A DNA stretch of 64,000 nucleotides. Origin: Pararhodobacter sp. (GTDB taxonomy: Bacteria; Pseudomonadota; Alphaproteobacteria; Rhodobacterales; Rhodobacteraceae). Positions 27,021-34,771 of this stretch are shown piece by piece (the stretch's first letter is position 1; each line of letters begins with the position of its first letter). Both the position numbers and the translations under genes were made by a program. The notes beneath the pieces are model-generated. The model saw only the letters and a program-made list of their open reading frames with translations, ran no database searches and had not been told where the DNA came from. The stretch covers positions 1 through 64,000 of the forward strand of contig JAFIEK010000019.1 of the NCBI GenBank assembly GCA_020832545.1, given 5' to 3'.

Positions 27021-27704
27021 CTGCGCTACAAGCACAAGGCGCTGACCCTCGGTTTGGTTCCAACAATGCTGGTCGGATGCGACGGCCCCCTGTCGACGCT
27101 TAGCCCGGCGGGGCCGATCGCGGCCGAAATCGCGTGGCTGTGGTGGGCGATGCTGGCGGGGGCGGCGCTGCTTACCCTGATGGTCGGGGTTCTGGTGGCG
27201 ATGAGTTTTGGCCGCCCGCGCGACATTCCAGAACGGCGGTGGACCGTCACACTGGGCGTGTGGTTCTCAATCGCCGTGCTGAGCGTGGTGCTGGCGACGG
27301 GGCTCTGGTTGGGCGAGCGCATTCTGCCGCGTGATGATGGGGCGGTCACGGTGCATGCCCACGGCTTTCAATGGGGCTGGCGCTTCACCCAGCCGGGCGC
27401 AGACGGCCAGCCAGTGGAAACACTGGACACACTCTACATCCCCGCCGGTCAGCCGGTGGATGTGCTGGTCACATCTGGCGATGTGATCCATGCTTTCTGG
27501 GTACCGCGCCTGGCAGGCAAGATCGACGCCATACCGGGGCGCGAGAACCGGCTGCGCCTTCAGGCCGACATGCCGGGCCGCTTTGACGGGGTCTGTGCCG
27601 AATTCTGCGGCCTTGGTCATGCCGTGATGCGGTTTGCGGTCATCGCCTACCCGCCGGACGCCCCGCCCGAGGCCCTGACCCAACTCGAAGGAGCCCCCGA
27701 ATGA
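27021..27704 (+). CDS. ctaC: Cytochrome c oxidase subunit II
   Basis: Two membrane helices (AEIAWLWWAMLAGAALL and WFSIAVLSVVLATG) precede the CuA cupredoxin domain with CAEFCGLGHAVM, which contains both cysteines, the histidine and methionine of CuA, and the upstream HAFWVPRL. The start is uncertain. A CTG at 27021 yields a textbook lipoprotein signal ending LVGC; TTG 27054 and ATG 27066 would remove it. No covalent heme motif is fused to the C-terminus. The gene is coupled to the next by ATGA. Confidence 0.85.
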   Translation: MRYKHKALTLGLVPTMLVGCDGPLSTLSPAGPIAAEIAWLWWAMLAGAALLTLMVGVLVAMSFGRPRDIPERRWTVTLGVWFSIAVLSVVLATGLWLGERILPRDDGAVTVHAHGFQWGWRFTQPGADGQPVETLDTLYIPAGQPVDVLVTSGDVIHAFWVPRLAGKIDAIPGRENRLRLQADMPGRFDGVCAEFCGLGHAVMRFAVIAYPPDAPPEALTQLEGAPE

Positions 27705-30214
27705 CCGCACCTGACAAGGGCTTCACCCTCTCGCCCAACCCACCGCAGCACGCCCTGCATCTGCACCGGGAACTGAATCGCGTCTGGGCCAATGATCGCG
27801 GCTGGTGGGGCCAGATCACGGCAGTGAACCACACCACGCTGGGCTTGCGGTTCATGGCCACAGCTTTGGTGTTCTTCGCCATCGGCGGTGTCTTGGCCAT
27901 GATGCTCCGGGCCCAGCTTGCCACACCGGCAGGGGTGTTTCTGGATACCGAACTCTACAATCAGATTTTCACGATGCACGGCAGCATCATGATGTTCCTC
28001 TTTGCCATTCCGATGCTGGAGGGGTTGGGGATCTGGCTTTTGCCCAAGATCCTTGGCACGCGCGACATGGCCTTTCCGCGCCTCACCGCACTGGGCTACT
28101 GGTGCTACCTGTTTGGCGGTCTGATCATGCTGACCGCGCTGCTGTTCGGCGTCGCCCCGCGCGATGGCTGGTTCATGTATACGCCGCTATCCGGCGCCAC
28201 GCACAGCCCCGGCATCAATGCCGATATCTGGCTTCTTGGCGTGACCTTCGTGGAAATCTCGGCACTGGCAGCGGCCATAGAAATCACCGTCACCATCCTG
28301 CGCCAGCGCCCGCCGGGCATGACGCTGACGAGGATGCCGCTTTTTGCGTGGTATATGCTGGGCACCAGCGTGATGATGCTGGTGGGCTTTCCGCCGCTTA
28401 TTCTGGGTTCGGTGCTGCTGGAGGTCGAGCGCGCCTTCAACTGGCCGTTTTTCGAAGTGGCGCGCGGTGGTGACCCCTTGTTGTGGCAGCATCTGTTCTG
28501 GCTGTTCGGGCATCCTGAGGTCTATATCATCTTCCTCCCCGCCGCAGGTGCCATTTCCACCATCATCCCGGTCATGTGCCGGACGCAGATCGTGGGTTAT
28601 GGGGCAATCGTTGCGGCCATTCTGGCGCTGGTGTTTCTGTCCTTCGGGCTGTGGGTGCACCACATGTTCACAGTCGGCATTCCGCATATGGCGCTGGCGT
28701 TCTTCTCGGCGGCCTCGGCACTGGTGGCGGTGCCGACGGCGGTGCAGATATTTGCATGGATCGGCACCATGTGGCGCGGGCAACCGCAAATGCACTTGCC
28801 GATGCTGCATATCATGGGCTTCTTTCTGACCTTCGTCATGGGCGGGCTGACCGGGGTGATGCTGGCCATTGTGCCGTTCAACTGGCAGGCGCATGACACA
28901 GCCTTTGTCACCGCCCATCTGCATTATGTGCTGATCGGCGGCTTTGTCTTTCCGATGATGGCCGCCGCAAGCTACTGGATGCCCCTCATCTCTGGGCGCG
29001 GGCGTATCAAGGGGCTGGGCGAGGCCGCGTTCTGGGTGATCCTGCTGGGCTTTCACGGCACCTTTTTCGTCATGCACCTGACCGGGCTGGTCGGCATGCC
29101 GCGCCGGATCGACACCTACCCTGACAACCCGGAATGGATATGGCTGAACCTGACGTCGTCGATCTTCAGCTTCGTGCTGACCATCGGCTTTGCCTTGTTC
29201 GCAATTGATATGGTGCTCCAAGCACTTCTGGGGCCACGCACACCGCGCGACCCCTGGAAAGGGCAGACACTGGACTGGGCAATGATGCGACCGACGCCCA
29301 GCTACACCTTCGCCTCGTTGTCGACCCGCCCCCTGACACCGGGGCAACCGGCGGGCGAGGTTGCGCTGAGGCTGGCGCGCGGCGAGGGGTTGTTACCCGG
29401 CGCGCCACGCGGGCGGCGCGAGTTTCTGGTAACCGAGATCGGCACCGGGCGGCCGGACCATGTGGCGATTCTGCCCGGAAATACCGCGCTGCCGTTGGCG
29501 ATGTCGGCCATGATCGGGGGCTTTGTCCTGTTGATGCTGGCGGGGCTATATATCCTCACGCCACTGGCACTTGCGGGCGTTGGCGTGCTGATCTGGCGCT
29601 GGGGGCGCAGCCTGACCACGCCGCACGATCATCCGCCCGTTTCCATCGCGCCTGAACTGTCGCTGCCGGTCCATCACCACAGCCGGGCGACGCTGGTGCA
29701 AAGCGGCATCGTTTGCCTGCTGGTCGCCAATGGCACACTCTTTGCCTCGCTTCTGTTCGGTCTGGGCTTTCTGACAGTTGTCGCGCCGAACTGGCCCGCG
29801 CCCCTGCCCCTGCGGGGCGGGATGACCGAGGCGATATTGACGGTCGCAGCCGTAGGCGCACTGGCGCTTGGATCGCTGGCCGTGCGGCTGCGCATCGGGG
29901 TAGTGCCCGCCATCACGGGGCTGGCAGTAAACCTGCTGGCGCTGGCGCTTGTGGCAACACTGGCCGCTATGGCGCTTCATGATCCGACCAACCATGCCCG
30001 CGATGCCTTGCGCGCGGTTCTGACTGGATATGCAGGCCTGCACGTTCTGATGAGTGCGGGCTTTGCGGGCTTTGTCTGGCAAATGGCGCTCCGGGGCGAG
30101 CTATCACCCAACCGTCCCGGCGTGGTGGCAAACTGGCGACTTGTTCAGGACTACACCACCGTCACCGCTGCAATCGTTGCGCTGGTGGTCATCTGGCAGG
30201 GGATCGCAGGATGA
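27701..30214 (+). CDS. Heme-copper oxidase subunit I + III fusion
   Basis: The 837-residue chain joins a complete subunit I (residues about 30-550) to a subunit III-like five-helix domain (about 640-837). Ligands are present: His93 and His408 for the low-spin heme, His406 for heme a3, and His271, His320 and His321 for CuB, with Tyr275 in HPEVY. The D-pathway Asp122 and Glu273 are kept. The position of the K-pathway lysine (AVPTGIK in aa3 enzymes) is Gln349 (AVPTAVQ), and the D-pathway Asn (N139 in Rhodobacter aa3) is Thr129. It reduces O2 to water; the electron donor is probably cytochrome c through the CuA subunit. Confidence 0.93.
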   Translation: MTAPDKGFTLSPNPPQHALHLHRELNRVWANDRGWWGQITAVNHTTLGLRFMATALVFFAIGGVLAMMLRAQLATPAGVFLDTELYNQIFTMHGSIMMFLFAIPMLEGLGIWLLPKILGTRDMAFPRLTALGYWCYLFGGLIMLTALLFGVAPRDGWFMYTPLSGATHSPGINADIWLLGVTFVEISALAAAIEITVTILRQRPPGMTLTRMPLFAWYMLGTSVMMLVGFPPLILGSVLLEVERAFNWPFFEVARGGDPLLWQHLFWLFGHPEVYIIFLPAAGAISTIIPVMCRTQIVGYGAIVAAILALVFLSFGLWVHHMFTVGIPHMALAFFSAASALVAVPTAVQIFAWIGTMWRGQPQMHLPMLHIMGFFLTFVMGGLTGVMLAIVPFNWQAHDTAFVTAHLHYVLIGGFVFPMMAAASYWMPLISGRGRIKGLGEAAFWVILLGFHGTFFVMHLTGLVGMPRRIDTYPDNPEWIWLNLTSSIFSFVLTIGFALFAIDMVLQALLGPRTPRDPWKGQTLDWAMMRPTPSYTFASLSTRPLTPGQPAGEVALRLARGEGLLPGAPRGRREFLVTEIGTGRPDHVAILPGNTALPLAMSAMIGGFVLLMLAGLYILTPLALAGVGVLIWRWGRSLTTPHDHPPVSIAPELSLPVHHHSRATLVQSGIVCLLVANGTLFASLLFGLGFLTVVAPNWPAPLPLRGGMTEAILTVAAVGALALGSLAVRLRIGVVPAITGLAVNLLALALVATLAAMALHDPTNHARDALRAVLTGYAGLHVLMSAGFAGFVWQMALRGELSPNRPGVVANWRLVQDYTTVTAAIVALVVIWQGIAG

Positions 30215-30516
30215 GCTGGCTGATGAAATCGCTTCTGGGGCCAGGGGTGTGGGGCGTATGTTTCTCGGCGGTCTATGGCTTGCATGGGCTTGGTTGCGCG
30301 CGCGGCTGGAGCGATCTGACCATTGCGCCCAGCTCCGTTCATCACTTCGCCATGCTGGGGACCTGGCTGGCCGGAATCGGGGCCTGCGCGCTGCTTGTCA
30401 TCGTGCTGCCCCGGGGCGGCGGGATGCAGAACCAACTGCCCCGCGCCGGGGCCTGGATCGGGCTGGGGGCAGTTGTGTTCACGCTTTTTCCGATTCTCGT
30501 TGCCAGCAGTTGCTGA
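30211..30516 (+). CDS. Small membrane protein of the oxidase operon
   Basis: The 101-residue product has three predicted helices and is coupled by ATGA to the oxidase fusion gene. I do not recognise a family; a small accessory subunit is plausible from position. It is the last gene before a bidirectional terminator. Confidence 0.75.
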   Translation: MSWLMKSLLGPGVWGVCFSAVYGLHGLGCARGWSDLTIAPSSVHHFAMLGTWLAGIGACALLVIVLPRGGGMQNQLPRAGAWIGLGAVVFTLFPILVASSC

Positions 30517-30555
30517 CACTGGCACCAGCCATCAAAGGTTTTCCAGAACATGAAA

Positions 30556-30578
30556 AAGGCCCGCAAAACGCGGGCCTT
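30556..30578. terminator. Bidirectional terminator between convergent genes
   Basis: A 9-bp stem AAGGCCCGC / GCGGGCCTT with loop AAAAC has A-rich flanks on one side and T-containing sequence on the other. It separates the oxidase operon from the PRC-barrel gene, which converge here. Confidence 0.8.
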
Positions 30579-30600
30579 CCTCATTCAGTCACAGTATGGA

Positions 30601-31653
30601 TCAGCCTTGATATTCGGGCATCGTTTCCAGCTGGTCGCGCGTCACATCAACATGAACACGCACGTCCTCATTGGCGTCATGCCACAGGATGTTCACCTCT
30701 TCCACAGGCAGGGCCACCGTATGCGAGCCCATCCCCAGGAAACCGCCAACATCGACCAGAACATGCGTCACAGCGTTCTGACCGTCCAGAACCAGGTCGG
30801 TCACGTTGCCGATATTGTCCTGGTTGATGTCATAGACATTGGCACCGGTCAGGTTTTCAGCCGTGCGCTCGTCAAGCTGAACTTCGGTGTAACCTTCAGC
30901 CGCCATCGTGCCGGCAGCACCAGTCTGCGTGCCCGGATCTGTCGCCGGATCAGTCTGCATCGTGGTGTCTTCTGTTCCCGGCTCCATCATGGACTCCTGC
31001 TGGTCAGCCGGGGCCATGTCCTGCTGTTGGTCCATCGCCTGACCCGTGCCGTACTGGCGCGGCTCAAAGCCCGCTTGTAGAATTTCTTCATTCCACTCGG
31101 GCAGCGCTTCCAACTGCTCACGCGACATAGAAGCCACAACAGAGAAGTCGTTCACGTCGCGTGCCGTACCATCAGCGGTGCCGGCATCATCGGCGACGAA
31201 ATACAGGTCGTCGAGGTCAACCATGACGGTGTGGGCGAAGAGGCCCAGAAAACCGCCGACATCCACCAGAACACCGCGGATTTCACCGTCCTTGGTCATG
31301 ACCACATCGTCGATATTGCCGATGTTGTCCCAAGCGTCACGCTGAGCGGTGAAGGCGTCAGAACTGGTCCAGCGGATGCTGCGGGCATCTTGGGCGCCCG
31401 TGCCCGCCGCGCCGGTTTCTGCGGCACCAGTCCGTTCAGCATCTTGCTGAGTGCGCAGCTGCTGCACCGATTCGTGATCAACCGCGTACAGGTTCATGCC
31501 AATAAAGTCCGAGGCAAGGAAAGCGGGGACCTGCATTTGCGCCTGATCCTGCACCTGACCCTGAGCGGGTGCGGATGTATCGGTGGCAGTTTGGGCATGT
31601 GCGCCCAGCGACGTCACGGCGACAAGTGCGGTGGTCAACATGAGTTTCTTCAT
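30601..31653 (-). CDS. Secreted protein with two PRC-barrel domains
   Basis: The 350-residue protein has a signal peptide (MKKLMLTTALVAVTSLGAHAQ) and two PRC-barrel domains, each with the VLVDVGGFLG segment (about residues 100-190 and 265-350). They are linked by a Gln, Met and Thr-rich low-complexity stretch. PRC-barrel proteins of this type are frequent general-stress targets in Alphaproteobacteria. AAAGGAG precedes the ATG, and an exact EcfG promoter with an AT-rich upstream stretch lies 54-78 bases upstream. Confidence 0.88.
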   Translation of the reverse strand: MKKLMLTTALVAVTSLGAHAQTATDTSAPAQGQVQDQAQMQVPAFLASDFIGMNLYAVDHESVQQLRTQQDAERTGAAETGAAGTGAQDARSIRWTSSDAFTAQRDAWDNIGNIDDVVMTKDGEIRGVLVDVGGFLGLFAHTVMVDLDDLYFVADDAGTADGTARDVNDFSVVASMSREQLEALPEWNEEILQAGFEPRQYGTGQAMDQQQDMAPADQQESMMEPGTEDTTMQTDPATDPGTQTGAAGTMAAEGYTEVQLDERTAENLTGANVYDINQDNIGNVTDLVLDGQNAVTHVLVDVGGFLGMGSHTVALPVEEVNILWHDANEDVRVHVDVTRDQLETMPEYQG

Positions 31654-31706
31654 CTGAAGTCTCCTTTAAGTTTCATTGCCCGATTGCTGCCGGGCTCTGA
31701 CCTTCC

Positions 31707-31731
31707 AACGCGTGGATGTCGGCAATGTTCC
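31707..31731 (-). promoter_or_regulatory. EcfG-type promoter of the PRC-barrel gene, with AT-rich UP-like element
   Basis: The minus strand reads GGAAC-N16-CGTT exactly, with the -10 54 bases before the ATG. Directly upstream of the -35 (31732-31788) lies the most AT-rich stretch I noticed in the window, including runs of A and T. This fits an alpha-CTD-binding UP element. Confidence 0.85.
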
Positions 31732-31783
31732 AAAGATTATGCAAATAGGAAGAAAAATTAATATTTTTTTCAAATACTTACAC

Positions 31784-31880
31784 AAAAACCGCCACGGCAT
31801 CGTCAGATGCGCGTGGCGGAAAGTGAGGGACAGAGTTCAAACCGGCCGGGCGTGCCCGAGTTCAGTCTGAGGGACAGATG
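31784..31880 (-). ncRNA. Putative stress-induced small RNA with two UCUGUCCCUCA motifs
   Basis: An exact EcfG promoter (31888-31913, minus) is followed not by a gene but, about 90 bases on, by an intrinsic terminator. Its stem is 31789-31801 with 31806-31819, 13 bp with one bulge and a GTCA loop, followed by TTTTT. The predicted transcript is about 97 nt. Near its 5' end and again 44 nt downstream it carries the same 11-mer, TCTGTCCCTCA (minus strand, 31868-31878 and 31824-31834), a C-rich sequence suited to pairing with G-rich ribosome sites. Alternatively the hairpin only ends the upstream operon. Confidence 0.6.
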
Positions 31881-31887
31881 TCAGGGT

Positions 31888-31913
31888 AACGCACAGTGCG
31901 GGCGATCGGTTCC
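31888..31913 (-). promoter_or_regulatory. EcfG-type promoter with no downstream protein gene
   Basis: The minus strand reads GGAAC-N17-CGTT exactly. It lies just past the stop of the holin-like gene and 235 bases before the PRC-barrel start, with a terminator in between. It therefore most simply drives the small RNA at 31784-31880. Confidence 0.75.
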
Positions 31914-31922
31914 CCAGCGCAA

Positions 31923-32294
31923 TCAGCGGCGGCGGTTTTTGATCTGCATCGCTACGGCGAGACCGAACAAAAAGGCCTCGGCAACGGGCGGAAAGGCACC
32001 CGTGGGCTGGTAAAGCCCCCCCTTGCCCGCCGTGTGCCGCAAACGTGCGTCAACACTTGTAAAACGCGGCTGGCGTGGTGCAAGGCCAAGGACAAGCAGC
32101 CCGACGCCCAGCAACACACCCGCCACCAACAACGAGGCGGCCAGCGCATTAAATGCCTCTTCCACCACAAGCCAGAGTGCGGAAAGAAGAAAGCCGACAC
32201 CAATCATGACCAGCACGCCGCCCGCAACCAGAAAGGCGGTGCGGCGCGCGGTTCCCCGTGCGACTTCCCGGGCTTCGGCGAGCGGCGGCAGCAT
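31923..32294 (-). CDS. Phage holin-superfamily / DUF1469-like membrane protein
   Basis: The 123-residue protein has two adjacent helices (about residues 22-47 and 50-70), as in the YqjE/holin-X group that is often paired with a DUF883 protein. Its ATG overlaps the DUF883 stop (TGATG). Function unknown; probably an envelope stress protein. Confidence 0.75.
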   Translation of the reverse strand: MLPPLAEAREVARGTARRTAFLVAGGVLVMIGVGFLLSALWLVVEEAFNALAASLLVAGVLLGVGLLVLGLAPRQPRFTSVDARLRHTAGKGGLYQPTGAFPPVAEAFLFGLAVAMQIKNRRR

Positions 32295-32704
32295 CAGCGA
32301 CGCCCCAGAAACAGCCCCACCAGAAGACCCATCCCGGCAGCCATACCCAGCGCCGTCGCCGGGCGGTCTGCGGTGAAGCGCTCGGCCTCGGCATAGGCGT
32401 CGCCTGCGTAATCGGCAACAGCCTCATAGCTCTCTTCGCCAACACGGCGTGCCTCACGCACTGCCTGCGAGGCTTTCTGCTGCCCCGCCTCGGCAACTGA
32501 CGAGGCCAGGTCTTCCAGCTGCATGCGCAACAACGACACCTGTTCCGCCAGATCATCGCGTGCTGCGCTGGCCGTGTCCCTCAGGTCACTCGCCGCAGCA
32601 GACGCTGTTTTTTTTGCATCGTCTGCGTGCCCGCGCGCCTTGTCAGCGATTTTTCCAACCCGCGCCTCGGCGGCTTCGGCCTTTTGTGCAGAATTTGCAG
32701 CCAT
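32294..32704 (-). CDS. DUF883 (YqjD/ElaB-type) tail-anchored protein
   Basis: The 136-residue product has a long Ala-rich amphipathic helix (residues about 5-100) and a C-terminal membrane helix (ATALGMAAGMGLLVGLFLG). This matches the YqjD/ElaB family of inner-membrane, ribosome-associated stationary-phase proteins. The start MAANSAQKAE has alternatives 12 and 51 bases upstream. I find no exact EcfG motif before it although it sits in the stress island. Confidence 0.8.
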   Translation of the reverse strand: MAANSAQKAEAAEARVGKIADKARGHADDAKKTASAAASDLRDTASAARDDLAEQVSLLRMQLEDLASSVAEAGQQKASQAVREARRVGEESYEAVADYAGDAYAEAERFTADRPATALGMAAGMGLLVGLFLGRR

Positions 32705-32785
32705 GTCTCTCTCCATTCGGTTCGTCAGCCCCGCCCGGGCGATCATCGCCTGCAAGCGGACTGCAATAAATTCCAGAAATTCAGA

Positions 32786-32810
32786 GCGCTTCGCTGGTTT
32801 TGCGAAGCGC
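32786..32810 (-). terminator. Terminator of csbD
   Basis: A perfect 9-bp stem GCGCTTCGC / GCGAAGCGC with a 7-base loop, 50 bases after the csbD stop. It is followed on the minus strand by a T-containing stretch. Confidence 0.6.
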
Positions 32811-32860
32811 CCGGTCAGGATGGGTGCCTGCGCGACACCTGTCAGGTTCGGCGGTCGATG

Positions 32861-33058
32861 TCAGACAGACTTCGACCAGTCGTTCACCTGGTTCTCGGCC
32901 TCTTCCTTGGCGATGCCGTATTTCTCCTGGACTTTGCCCACCAGTTGATCGCGGTTGCCATCAATCTGCTTGAGTTCGTCATCTGTCAGCTTGCCCCACT
33001 TCTCCTTGGCAGATCCGGTGGCTTGCTTCCACTTGCCTTTGACTTGATCCCAATTCAT
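32861..33058 (-). CDS. CsbD family stress protein
   Basis: The 65-residue protein is a canonical CsbD-like (YjbJ) sequence: MNWDQVKGKWKQATGSAKEK, GKLTDDELKQIDG and the helical end EEAENQVNDW. These small hydrophilic proteins are strongly induced in general stress responses; their molecular role is unknown. An exact EcfG promoter lies upstream. Confidence 0.93.
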   Translation of the reverse strand: MNWDQVKGKWKQATGSAKEKWGKLTDDELKQIDGNRDQLVGKVQEKYGIAKEEAENQVNDWSKSV

Positions 33059-33097
33059 GGTGCTTTCCTTTCGGTTCCGTATTGGATGTGTCTGAAG

Positions 33098-33123
33098 AAC
33101 GCATGAAACCGCCTTCAGGTTCC
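33098..33123 (-). promoter_or_regulatory. EcfG-type promoter of csbD
   Basis: The minus strand reads GGAAC-N17-CGTT exactly, with the -10 40 bases before the csbD ATG. It is divergent from the next motif 28 bases away. Confidence 0.85.
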
Positions 33124-33151
33124 CTGCCTCAAGACCCACGCCCCCTGCCCT

Positions 33152-33176
33152 GGAACCGATAAAAGGCAGGGCCGTT
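33152..33176 (+). promoter_or_regulatory. EcfG-type promoter of the AI-2E family gene
   Basis: An exact GGAAC-N16-CGTT whose -10 ends 55 bases before the ATG of the transporter-like gene. Confidence 0.85.
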
Positions 33177-33231
33177 GTTGTTATGGATCGGTGCGCACAA
33201 AGCGCAGTCGAAAGCTGCGCAAAGGACCGAA

Positions 33232-34350
33232 ATGCAAGATTTCACTGACGACCCGCCGAAGCCGCACGCCGCCCGGCGCCGCAAGTTGCCGCTCTGGCAC
33301 CAGCTCGTTTATTGGGCGGCGGTGCTGGCTGCATTTCTTGGTCTAATGTGGCTGCTGTCGGGCATCTTGTTGCCCTTTCTTGTCGGCATCGGTGTGGCGT
33401 ATTTCCTTGATCCGGTCGTACAAAGGCTTAACCGATGGGGCACGCCGCGTATACTGGCGGCGGCGCTGATGATCGTTTTGCTTATGGGGGGGATCATCCT
33501 GCTGCTGGTGCTGCTTCTGCCCATGCTTCTCACCGAGGGTGCCGCATTGTGGCGCGAATTGCCGGGCCTCTTTGAACAGGCCAAGTCCACGCTCGCCCGG
33601 CAACTTGACGAACCCGGCACCGCAGAAGAAGACAGCGCGTTCCAGCAAATGCTCGGCAATGCCGGCGAGGCGTTGCGCGAAAACTACCAGACACTGGTCG
33701 CGGGCCTGTTCCACGGTGTTTCAGGGCTGGTGCGGTTTGTCGTGTTTTGGGTGATCATGCCGGTGGTCGCCTTCTATCTTTTGATCGACTGGCCCCGCGT
33801 GGTGCGCAATGTCGATGAACTTCTGCCGCGCGAACACGCCGTCACAATCCGCCGCCTCGCCGGTGACATCGACGCTGTGATCGCCGGGTTCGTGCGCGGT
33901 CAGGTCATCGTCTGCGGGCTGCTGGCTGCCTATTATAGCGTGGGGCTGACGCTTGCGGGGCTGAACTATGGCCTGTTTATCGGGGTGGTGGCGGGGCTGA
34001 TCTCGTTCATTCCCTATATCGGGGCATTCATCGGCGGTTCGCTGGCGATCGGGCTGGCGCTCTATCAGTTCTGGGGGGAACCCTGGCTGATCGGCATAGT
34101 GGTGACGATCTTCCTGATCGGTCAGTTCCTGGAAAGCCAGGTTCTGGTGCCTAAACTGGTGGGGCGATCGGTCAATCTGCACCCCGTCTGGTTGATTTTT
34201 TCGGTTATGGCGCTTGGCACGCTGTTCGGACTGGCCGGAGCGATCGTGGCGGTGCCAGTGGCCGCAGCGCTGGGCGTGCTGATCCGCTTCGGGGTTGCCC
34301 GCTATCAGGAGAGCGCGCTTTATCGCGGTGAGACTGGCCTTTACAAATAG
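33232..34350 (+). CDS. AI-2E/PerM family membrane protein
   Basis: The 372-residue polytopic protein has the family layout. N-terminal helices contain LLPFLVGIGVAYFLDPVV, a cytoplasmic or periplasmic helical loop follows, then a C-terminal block with GLNYGLFIGVVAGLISFIPYIG and LVPKLVGRSVNLHPVWLIFS. Members are called putative autoinducer-2 exporters or PerM permeases, and some work as sodium/proton antiporters under salt stress. AAGGA precedes the ATG chosen; the EcfG promoter suggests stress induction. Confidence 0.88.
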   Translation: MQDFTDDPPKPHAARRRKLPLWHQLVYWAAVLAAFLGLMWLLSGILLPFLVGIGVAYFLDPVVQRLNRWGTPRILAAALMIVLLMGGIILLLVLLLPMLLTEGAALWRELPGLFEQAKSTLARQLDEPGTAEEDSAFQQMLGNAGEALRENYQTLVAGLFHGVSGLVRFVVFWVIMPVVAFYLLIDWPRVVRNVDELLPREHAVTIRRLAGDIDAVIAGFVRGQVIVCGLLAAYYSVGLTLAGLNYGLFIGVVAGLISFIPYIGAFIGGSLAIGLALYQFWGEPWLIGIVVTIFLIGQFLESQVLVPKLVGRSVNLHPVWLIFSVMALGTLFGLAGAIVAVPVAAALGVLIRFGVARYQESALYRGETGLYK

Positions 34351-34370
34351 TTCAGCCCAGGTCTGAAACA

Positions 34371-34404
34371 CGAAAAGGCCCGGCACCAGCGCCGGGCCTT
34401 TTCG
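34371..34404. terminator. Bidirectional terminator
   Basis: A perfect 14-bp inverted repeat (CGAAAAGGCCCGGC / GCCGGGCCTTTTCG) with a 6-base loop gives A-tract and T-tract ends in both directions. It closes the AI-2E gene and the small minus-strand gene that converge here. Confidence 0.9.
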
Positions 34405-34435
34405 TCATTGCGGTCATGATCCGGTCGCGGCTGGC

Positions 34436-34537
34436 TCAGTCGTTCGGCACCCAGCGGACCAAAGCACCCAGACACGCAAGCAGAAAGAACGACATCGAAA
34501 AGCCTAAGCCCATAAGAAGAAAAAGAACTGCGGTCAT
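34436..34537 (-). CDS. 33-residue membrane miniprotein, EcfG-controlled
   Basis: The small frame has a near-perfect ribosome site (GGAGG, five bases before ATG) and encodes one hydrophobic helix, MTAVLFLLMGLGFSMSFFLL..., ending in ALVRWVPND. It has its own EcfG-type promoter 59 bases upstream and a bidirectional terminator downstream, so it is a complete one-gene unit. I do not recognise a family; the size resembles small regulatory subunits such as KdpF or CydX. Confidence 0.75.
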   Translation of the reverse strand: MTAVLFLLMGLGFSMSFFLLACLGALVRWVPND

Positions 34538-34596
34538 GTGAGCCTCCGGTTTCTGGCCGGTGCTTACACGCCCGGCCAAGATGGTTGCGCAAGGTC

Positions 34597-34622
34597 AACG
34601 CACCGACCGGCCAATCGGTTCC
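34597..34622 (-). promoter_or_regulatory. EcfG-type promoter of the 33-residue protein
   Basis: The minus strand reads GGAAC-N17-CGTT exactly, with the -10 59 bases before the ATG. Confidence 0.85.
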
Positions 34623-34771
34623 TTTCCGCCGATGGCGCGACGGAAAGCGGCGCAGGGACTTTTCATTGTCACACTTCAATGCAAAAATACATTTTGCTTG
34701 AACTTTTTGTGCTCGCTTCTTCGTACTCGCTTTTTTCGCTGCCTCTTTCGGGACGGTCTCTGGAGGGACTA

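Noticed and set aside
27036-27061. GGAAC-N17-CCTT upstream of the DUF2231 gene as an EcfG promoter
   Set aside because: One mismatch in the four-base -10 and location inside the coding region of subunit II; noted only as a weak candidate.
28187-29347. Long antisense open frame opposite the oxidase fusion gene
   Set aside because: Typical third-position effect of GC-rich coding DNA; it has no family features and the sense strand encodes a clear oxidase.
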